From Burkholderiales bacterium (GTDB lineage: Bacteria > Pseudomonadota > Gammaproteobacteria > Burkholderiales > UBA11063): a stretch of DNA of 5,888 bases. A program made the position numbers and the translations under genes. Of the stretch, positions 1 through 5,888 are shown in pieces. How positions within the stretch are numbered: position 1 is the stretch's first letter; each line of letters starts with the position of its first letter. Under the pieces are notes generated by a model that made no database searches, was not told where the DNA came from, and was given only the letters and a program-made list of their open reading frames with translations. The DNA lies in assembly GCA_026461645.1 (NCBI GenBank), contig JAPJMP010000110.1, positions 1 to 5,888 on the forward strand, given 5' to 3'.

Positions 1-6
1 AATTTA

Positions 7-15
7 TGCTATACT
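7..15 (+). promoter_or_regulatory. Candidate extended -10 promoter for the operon
   Basis: TGC followed by TATACT reads as an extended -10 element: TGn directly before a hexamer matching TATAAT at five of six positions. Any -35 box would lie left of the window edge and cannot be seen. Transcription starting about 7 bases downstream would give a leader of roughly 26 bases before the ATG at 48, leaving no room for an attenuator or riboswitch. In AT-rich DNA such matches arise by chance, and the gene could instead be co-transcribed with an unseen upstream gene, so this is only a candidate. Confidence 0.4.
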
Positions 16-34
16 TCGGAATATTTTGTTGATA

Positions 35-38
35 AAGG
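35..38 (+). promoter_or_regulatory. Ribosome binding site of the PLD-helicase gene
   Basis: AAGG lies 9 bases before the ATG at 48, a normal Shine-Dalgarno spacing. It supports that start over the nearer ATG at 40, which is only one base from the AAGG and is followed after one codon by TAA. Confidence 0.55.
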
Positions 39-47
39 TATGTACTA

Positions 48-3000
48 ATGAAATACTACTTAATTGATAATCAAAGATACTCAATATCTCAATTCTTCAC
101 TGATAATGTTAATAACTTTAATCACTTGTGCATTGCAACTGGATATGTTGATTTGCCAGCCTTGTGTCAAATTTTACCACTATTAAAGAATTATTGTTCA
201 ATTAAGCTTCTAATTGGTCAAGAACCACTGATTCATCGTTATAAAAAAAATTCTGTTGAGAATGATTTTCCAAAGCTTGATCTGACAAATGATTTACAAG
301 AGCTGAATATTGATCCAAAGTTTGCGAATACAATCCAATTAATCAAAGATTTGATTAAAACGAAACAGTTAGAGATTAAGGTTTTTAAACGCACATTTCT
401 TCATGCAAAGTGTTTTATATTTTCAAATCAACTAGAAGAGAATTTACTAAGTAAAGCAATTGGTATTATTGGTTCTAGCAACTTAACTGGTAATGGGATT
501 AGTTCTAATAAAAATATTGAACTTAATCACGTTGAGCATAATGAGATGATTGTTAAATACCCCTCAATCGACAAAGAACCAAATTTAATTGGACATTATG
601 CATGGTTTAATGAATTATGGAATGATGAAAGTGCTGAAAACTGGGATGGACAGTTTACTGAAATATTAGAAAAATCTCCAGTTGGCGAATTGATGTTTAG
701 TCAGTATGAAATGTACATTAAAACATTGTGGGAAATGTATCAGGATGAAGTTGAGATTGCTGGTGAACAAGTTTCCAAAGGTTATACATTATTTGAATAC
801 CAATTAAAAAATGCTAATAGTTTATGTAAAAGATTAGACAAGCGCAAATTGGCAATGCTATGTGACTCTGTTGGCCTTGGTAAAACAATTACAGCTCTTG
901 AAGTCATCACGCGTTATGTAAAAATTGGTAAGCGTGTAGTAGTTATTTGTCCTAAATCGTTAAAAAATCAGTGGGAACATGCGTCACGTAAACAAAACTT
1001 AAATATTGACGTCTTAAGTTTACAGAATGATGGTGAATTGAATAAACATATTGAGTTCGACCGTTATGCTCCTGTGGGCTTATTTGTAATCGATGAATCC
1101 CATAATTTAAGAATAGGTGCTGCTAGTTCTCGTTTTGAGTTGGTGCGTCAATGGATTAATAAAAACAAACATGCACATAGTTTACTATTAACTGCAACAC
1201 CAATTAATAATAGTATTACCGATTTACTTAATCAGATATTATTGGGTAGTGGCGGTGATGCCAATGTTCTAATGATTCCAACTAGTAATGGAACAGGAAT
1301 GCGCAATGTTGTAGACGTTATTAATTCAATTCGCAAGTCCGAGAGCTTAATCGAAAATCTTACGCCAGAATTAATAGCTGAGCGTAGAGCAAAATTACAC
1401 CCGATATTAAAAGAATTTGTAGTGCGTAGAACCAGACAAGGGATATTAAAAGAACAAGAAGTTAGTAACTTTGAACCAAAGCTCCATTTCCCACAGGAGA
1501 AGCTTCATTCACGAAGTTATGGTTTTGCTCCAGAGCTTGTCCATACAATAACTGATGCCACCATTAAATTAAGCTATGACACTGTTACGAATATTGGCGA
1601 AATTGTCAAAAATATTTATTTGGTACCAGAGCTATACTCTGAATATGATGAAGAGCAGGATGAGTATATTGAAAAAACTCTTGATGATAAATTAACAATT
1701 CTCAAACATCCAATGGATCAATTGAATATATTTAAACAGCTCCATCCTATTAAATACATTGAAACTGGCTCACCTTTGCGTCTAGTTTATCAAATAATTC
1801 AATTCCTAGGGTTTATTCCTTATCGCTATATGATCTATCACCATAATTTTTATGCTAAAGAGATGGCAGATGTCAAATTAATGCCACCAACACCACAACG
1901 TAAAATTTTGAATAGGCAAAAAGGTTTATATGGTATATTGAGAATTGTATTTTTAAAACGTCTTGAATCTTCATTTTATGCCCTGCAAGTTTCATTAAAT
2001 AATTATCGCAATACTTTAAATACTTTTAAAAATGCGCTAGATCGTAAAGTTATCTTGCCATTGTCACAATTGCGAGATGTGATTGAGGAGTATGGTGACG
2101 ATTATACAATCGATAATATTCCAGCAAACACAGATGCGGAATTTCAATTTGAGTTTACAGAATTTAATCATCAACAAATGTATAGTGATATAACTAAAGA
2201 ATTAGCATTATTAGATGTTTTAGACATTCAGTTAAACCTCTTAAAGCGTGATAACAATAAGATAAAAGATTTATCCGAATTATTTACTAGCATTAAAACT
2301 GAATATCAACACTATAATAATGGCAAACCAAAAATATTAGTGTTTTCTTACTTTGCAGATACCATTAAACATCTTGAGAAAGAGTTTAAAGATTATTTTG
2401 CCTATGCACCGAATGAGTGTGCCTTTATTTCAGCATCAAACCGCAATAATATTGATGATTTAACTAGACGCTTTGCTCCCAAAGGTAAGGATTATACCTT
2501 AGCCACTCATGAACAGGAATTACAATATTTATTTGCTACTGATGTTTTATCGGAGGGGCAAAATTTACAAGATTGTACAATTTTGATTAATTATGACTTG
2601 CATTGGAACCCTGTGCGCATGATTCAACGTAATGGACGCATTAATCGTATTGGTAGTGAATATGATAATGTGTTAATTTATAATATGCACCCAAATAGCC
2701 AATTAGAGGAATATTTAAAATTAGTCAAGCGCCTTGAATATAAAATTGGATTGATTCGTGATGTTGTTGGTCAAGATCAGAGGATATTAAATGCAGATGA
2801 AAAAATCAATCCAATAGAATTTGTTGATGATATTGAGATTGAAAAATTACAAGGCCTGTACTCCAGCAATGAAGATACAGCCAATAAGATTCTTATTGAA
2901 TTAGAGGGCGATGAAGAGTTTTTGACTGATGAGAAATTTATTACCGATTTACGCTATTTTGATAGTAAATACAAGGATAATCCTGAATACAAAAAAGATG

Positions 3001-3584
3001 TCTATAATATTCCAAAAGGTAAATTTGGACTACTCGCTGGTAAAAGTAATCAACTTTTGATATTTACCCAGATGAATGATGATAAGCATAATAAATTGTT
3101 TAATAAGTTTTTTATGATAAATAATAAAAACCCCAAAAGCATTGATGATTTACATGCTTTACAATTAATTCGGACTGATGAAAATAATAATCAACGACAG
3201 AATAGTCAGCTCTACAAATTATATTTGCCATACCTAACTAAGGAGTATTCGCAAGAATTTATTAGAATGTTACAAGCATCTAATAACACAGAGCGTATAA
3301 TTGATACAGGGATGGAAAATCTCCGAACGAAATTTTTACATTTATTAATTGATATGGGATATAGCGAATTAACACGGGATATTTTTGATAAAGCTTTATC
3401 ATATTGCAATCATTCTGATTTTAATTTAATTAGTAAGAAACTTAAAAAACTATTAAAAGCTCCATCAAGTAAAGAAATTACGCAACTTTTAGACCTTTGC
3501 GAAAAATCAATTGTTAATTTAGATAAGACAAAAACCATTATTCAGGCAACTAGCTGCGAGGGAGTTTTATATTATGGCAACTAA
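48..3584 (+). CDS. PLD nuclease domain-SNF2 family helicase fusion (restriction/defence motor subunit)
   Basis: This 1178-residue protein probably translocates on DNA using ATP and cuts or processes foreign DNA, as the effector partner of the methyltransferase encoded next. Residues ~1-200 form a phospholipase-D-type domain with HAK at 119-121, GSSN at 142-145 and candidate acidic residues E158 and E166. The aspartate of the classic HxKxxxxD motif is replaced by S126, so the pattern is closer to the HxK...N...E type of some PLD endonucleases. Residues ~246-900 are a complete SF2/SNF2 motor: Walker A DSVGLGKT 273-280, DESH box 349-352, LTATP 381-385, motif V around ATDVLSEGQNLQ 830-841, and motif VI QRNGRINRIGS 860-870 with its arginines. 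About 325 largely helical residues (~430-755) separate the two RecA lobes. Residues ~905-1178 match nothing I recognise and may bind the partner. The architecture recalls DrmD plus a DrmC-like nuclease in one chain, but homology to DISARM is not proven. The start at 48 has a Shine-Dalgarno site. No signal peptide or membrane segment is evident, so it is presumably cytoplasmic. The domain calls are firm; the defence role is inference. Confidence 0.9.
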   Translation: MKYYLIDNQRYSISQFFTDNVNNFNHLCIATGYVDLPALCQILPLLKNYCSIKLLIGQEPLIHRYKKNSVENDFPKLDLTNDLQELNIDPKFANTIQLIKDLIKTKQLEIKVFKRTFLHAKCFIFSNQLEENLLSKAIGIIGSSNLTGNGISSNKNIELNHVEHNEMIVKYPSIDKEPNLIGHYAWFNELWNDESAENWDGQFTEILEKSPVGELMFSQYEMYIKTLWEMYQDEVEIAGEQVSKGYTLFEYQLKNANSLCKRLDKRKLAMLCDSVGLGKTITALEVITRYVKIGKRVVVICPKSLKNQWEHASRKQNLNIDVLSLQNDGELNKHIEFDRYAPVGLFVIDESHNLRIGAASSRFELVRQWINKNKHAHSLLLTATPINNSITDLLNQILLGSGGDANVLMIPTSNGTGMRNVVDVINSIRKSESLIENLTPELIAERRAKLHPILKEFVVRRTRQGILKEQEVSNFEPKLHFPQEKLHSRSYGFAPELVHTITDATIKLSYDTVTNIGEIVKNIYLVPELYSEYDEEQDEYIEKTLDDKLTILKHPMDQLNIFKQLHPIKYIETGSPLRLVYQIIQFLGFIPYRYMIYHHNFYAKEMADVKLMPPTPQRKILNRQKGLYGILRIVFLKRLESSFYALQVSLNNYRNTLNTFKNALDRKVILPLSQLRDVIEEYGDDYTIDNIPANTDAEFQFEFTEFNHQQMYSDITKELALLDVLDIQLNLLKRDNNKIKDLSELFTSIKTEYQHYNNGKPKILVFSYFADTIKHLEKEFKDYFAYAPNECAFISASNRNNIDDLTRRFAPKGKDYTLATHEQELQYLFATDVLSEGQNLQDCTILINYDLHWNPVRMIQRNGRINRIGSEYDNVLIYNMHPNSQLEEYLKLVKRLEYKIGLIRDVVGQDQRILNADEKINPIEFVDDIEIEKLQGLYSSNEDTANKILIELEGDEEFLTDEKFITDLRYFDSKYKDNPEYKKDVYNIPKGKFGLLAGKSNQLLIFTQMNDDKHNKLFNKFFMINNKNPKSIDDLHALQLIRTDENNNQRQNSQLYKLYLPYLTKEYSQEFIRMLQASNNTERIIDTGMENLRTKFLHLLIDMGYSELTRDIFDKALSYCNHSDFNLISKKLKKLLKAPSSKEITQLLDLCEKSIVNLDKTKTIIQATSCEGVLYYGN
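3558..3564 (+). promoter_or_regulatory. Internal ribosome binding site of the methyltransferase gene
   Basis: GAGGGAG sits inside the last codons of the helicase gene, 9 bases before the ATG at 3574. It is the strongest Shine-Dalgarno match I found in the window and fixes the methyltransferase start. Because that start lies 11 bases before the end of the upstream gene, ribosomes finishing the helicase would be placed close to the new start, so translational coupling is likely. Confidence 0.75.
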
Positions 3585-5888
3585 ATTTAGTGATATTAAT
3601 GCTTTATTACAATATGATTTTAGCATAGAAAATAGCAAGAAATTAATTACCTGTATTTTAGAGGTAATGGGTATTACTAGCCTAAGTTTTATTTACACAC
3701 AAAACTCATTACGTAAAATCACAGATACGACTAAAAAAGGTATGTTTGTAGATGATAGTCAATTTGTCGATTTTAAAGCTGCTTATGACATCACTAATAG
3801 CCATTATGATAGTAATATTAAACATAAGCAATTAATTCTACCAAGATTATTTGTTATCAAACAATATAGTCGTAGCAATATTATTTGGCTTAATAAACTG
3901 GGGATTAACTACGAAGATGATCCTTTAATCAATGGTTCTAAGCCGCTTGGATTAGATTTTATTGTCTGTCAAAAGCGCTTGTTAGTGGTGGTTAGTAATC
4001 AAAATAATTTGCGAGTGTTAGAATTAAATCATGGTGAAGAGCTTAATTCAACGCAAAGTGAAATCATATCGAGTTGGCAAAATCTATTTGCACAAGAATC
4101 TAACAAAAAATTATTGCATAGTAAACTATGGGATAGCCTTAACCTTGAAAGTGTTAATAAGCAGTTCTACATTGATATCATTCAAAGTTTTGTTAATCTT
4201 AAAGGGCATTTAACAGATAATAAGTTATTTGAGAATAATCAAGCGGTTATTTTTACGAATCGCTTAATTGGACGGCTATTATTTTGTTATTTCTTAATCA
4301 AAAAAGAATTTATCCGAGCTGATTATCTTGAACTTAATGGACAGAATGACAATGACTATTACCATAAAAAACTCAGCCAATTATTTTTTGCAGTGCTTAA
4401 TACTCCGATAAACGAGCGTAGTCACGAAGATATAACTACTCCATATCTCAATGGCGGATTATTTGAGCGTAAAGACACTGATATTGAAAGCGTAACCTTC
4501 CCTACTAATTTTTTTACTAATCTATTTGCGATTTTTCGTAAATACAATTGGACGGTTGATGAGAGCTTAAGTAATTATGAGGTAATGGCAATTGATCCTG
4601 AGATGTTGGGGCGGATTTTTGAGAATTTACTTGCTGAAATCAATATAGATAATGATGGATCTAGTGAATCAGCTCGTAAAGCCAAAGGTGCATTTTATAC
4701 ACCTAGAGTTATTGTTGATTATATGTGTAAAGAGAGCTTGCGTCAATACTTAAAAATGAATAGTCCAGAATATTGCCATAATATAATCAATCGCTTATTA
4801 GATGATAGTATCAGTTATCTTACAGATCAGAAAAAAAACTGGGCTGATGACATAAAACCATATAAAGAACAATTCATTAGTTTACTTGATAAAATTACCG
4901 TGCTTGATCCTGCTTGTGGTTCTGGTGCTTTTCCGATGGGGATGTTACAATTAATTTTACAAACTTACCAGTTACTTGGAGATAAATTAAAAACAAGTAA
5001 TCGTAAAATCAAGATTATTGAAAGCAGTATCTTTGGCTCAGATATTGAACCCAATGCCATTGAAATTGCAAGGCTTAGAGCCTGGTTATCAATTGTCGTA
5101 GATCAAGATAAGCAAGACATAGAACCTTTGCCGAATCTAGATTTTAAATTTGTGTGCTGTAATAGCTTAATCAAACTGGAAAGACATGGTCAAAGTAACT
5201 TAGCTGATGATATGGATACCGTTGAAAAACTACAGGAACTACAACAAAAATATTTTAGAGCAAGATTATACAAAAGTAAACAAGAAATCCGACAGAATTA
5301 TCGCGATTTAATTGAGCATTCACGAAGACAAAACTCATTGTTTGGTAAATCTAAATATTTAGAGCAAATTGAGAGCTACCACCCTTTTGATACTAAAAAT
5401 ATCTGTCAATTTTATGATAATCAGTTTATGTTTGGGATAAGCGATGGGTTTGATGTGGTAATTGGTAATCCACCGTATGTTGATTATAGAAAAATACCGA
5501 ATGACTTAAAAATTTCTCTAGGTGCTTATAATGCGTATAAAGAAACTAAAACAGCTAGTCTTTTTGTATATTTCATTGAGTTGGGTATAAACTTATTAAA
5601 TAACACAGGTATATTATGTTACATAAACCCGATTAATTATTTATCTATGAGTAATGGATATGGAATAAGAAAATTTATTTTTAGGAATTCTCATCTGCAG
5701 AAAATTTTAGATTTATCTAACATTAAATTATTCGGTAATGCAGACACTTACACATGTATAAACATTTTCTTTAAAGTTAAGCCGTTTAATGATTTAACAA
5801 TTGATATATTTGATAACATAACTATGTCACAAAATATTATAAATGGTTTAACAAATAAAACTTCTGTAATTAAATATGCCGATATTGT
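3574..5888 (+). CDS. Eco57I-like N6-adenine DNA methyltransferase, cut off by the right window edge
   Basis: The reading frame is open from the ATG at 3574 to the window edge, giving 771 codons plus two bases with no stop; the 3' end is missing. It is predicted to transfer a methyl group from S-adenosylmethionine to adenine N6 at a specific DNA site. Gamma-class motifs occur in order: motif X KGAFYTP 371-377, motif I DPACGSGAF 445-453 (SAM binding), FGSDIEPNA from 487 (motif II-like acidic loop), and catalytic motif IV NPPY 632-635. Before motif X come PYLNGGLFE 290-298 and IDPEMLGRIFE 340-350, a signature I know from large Eco57I/Type ISP/DrmMI-type methylases. Residues 1 to ~250 are unassigned; I found no convincing PD-(D/E)xK nuclease there. 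Residues ~653-745 look like the end of the catalytic fold, so the target-recognition domain is expected mostly past the edge. The gene overlaps the upstream helicase by 11 bases, implying one operon. Codon use shifts from about 5461. It could be a methyltransferase-specificity subunit or a DISARM-type modification enzyme; the family call is secure. Confidence 0.93.
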   Translation, partial: MATKFSDINALLQYDFSIENSKKLITCILEVMGITSLSFIYTQNSLRKITDTTKKGMFVDDSQFVDFKAAYDITNSHYDSNIKHKQLILPRLFVIKQYSRSNIIWLNKLGINYEDDPLINGSKPLGLDFIVCQKRLLVVVSNQNNLRVLELNHGEELNSTQSEIISSWQNLFAQESNKKLLHSKLWDSLNLESVNKQFYIDIIQSFVNLKGHLTDNKLFENNQAVIFTNRLIGRLLFCYFLIKKEFIRADYLELNGQNDNDYYHKKLSQLFFAVLNTPINERSHEDITTPYLNGGLFERKDTDIESVTFPTNFFTNLFAIFRKYNWTVDESLSNYEVMAIDPEMLGRIFENLLAEINIDNDGSSESARKAKGAFYTPRVIVDYMCKESLRQYLKMNSPEYCHNIINRLLDDSISYLTDQKKNWADDIKPYKEQFISLLDKITVLDPACGSGAFPMGMLQLILQTYQLLGDKLKTSNRKIKIIESSIFGSDIEPNAIEIARLRAWLSIVVDQDKQDIEPLPNLDFKFVCCNSLIKLERHGQSNLADDMDTVEKLQELQQKYFRARLYKSKQEIRQNYRDLIEHSRRQNSLFGKSKYLEQIESYHPFDTKNICQFYDNQFMFGISDGFDVVIGNPPYVDYRKIPNDLKISLGAYNAYKETKTASLFVYFIELGINLLNNTGILCYINPINYLSMSNGYGIRKFIFRNSHLQKILDLSNIKLFGNADTYTCINIFFKVKPFNDLTIDIFDNITMSQNIINGLTNKTSVIKYADI

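Noticed and set aside
40..48. Two-codon upstream mini-frame ATG TAC TAA whose stop shares its last base with the helicase ATG
   Set aside because: The only Shine-Dalgarno (35-38) is one base from this ATG, too close to use, while it fits the ATG at 48 well; probably coincidence.
3212..3409. Minus-strand open frame of 65 codons inside the helicase gene
   Set aside because: It lies wholly within a well-supported coding region on the other strand, has no recognisable domain, and looks like a shadow frame.
4031..4213. Plus-strand open frame of 60 codons, out of phase with the methyltransferase gene
   Set aside because: It sits inside the continuous methyltransferase frame, resembles no protein, and is a shadow frame.
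5317..5339. Short exact repeats: CATTCACGAAG (1506-1516 and 5317-5327) and ACAAAACTCATT (3699-3710 and 5328-5339)
   Set aside because: Matches of 11-12 bases are expected by chance in about 5.9 kb of AT-rich DNA; they fall in unrelated coding contexts and form no array.
48..5888. Naming the pair drmD/drmMI (class 1 DISARM)
   Set aside because: The domain types are compatible, but the helicase carries a fused PLD domain and no drmA or drmB is visible, so a gene symbol would overstate the evidence.

Overview
The window is almost entirely filled by two tightly linked plus-strand genes that look like the core of an ATP-dependent restriction-modification or DISARM-like anti-phage locus. The DNA is AT-rich and uses the standard code. 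Both genes have recognisable Shine-Dalgarno sites. Outside the last ~430 bases arginine is mostly encoded by CGN, which weakly suggests an AT-rich proteobacterium (perhaps gammaproteobacterial) rather than a low-GC Firmicute. No marker gene fixes the taxon.

Layout: bases 1-47 hold a short leader with a candidate extended -10 promoter (7-15) and a Shine-Dalgarno site (35-38). Bases 48-3584 encode a 1178-residue protein with an N-terminal phospholipase-D-type nuclease domain, a complete SNF2/SF2 helicase motor and an unassigned C-terminal region. Bases 3574-5888 encode the first 771 residues of an Eco57I-like N6-adenine DNA methyltransferase. Its start codon lies inside the end of the first gene (11-base overlap), and its coding region runs off the right edge, so its C-terminus is not visible. 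There is no gene-free stretch above 300 bases, and I saw no RNA gene, transposon, CRISPR array or terminator.

Inferred joint role: the methyltransferase would recognise a site and methylate adenine to mark self DNA. The PLD-helicase would translocate on DNA and cut or otherwise process unmodified DNA. This splits over two subunits, and with a PLD-type nuclease, what single-chain Type ISP enzymes (nuclease-helicase-methyltransferase-TRD) do in one polypeptide. It also resembles the drmD/drmMI pair of class 1 DISARM, but no drmA, drmB or separate drmC is visible here. Whether further genes follow cannot be told from this window.

The most notable sequence-level observation is a codon-use shift at the NPPY motif of the methyltransferase. 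From there to the window edge ATA rises sharply, ATC disappears and all arginines are AGA/AGG. This is consistent with exchange of the specificity half of the gene.
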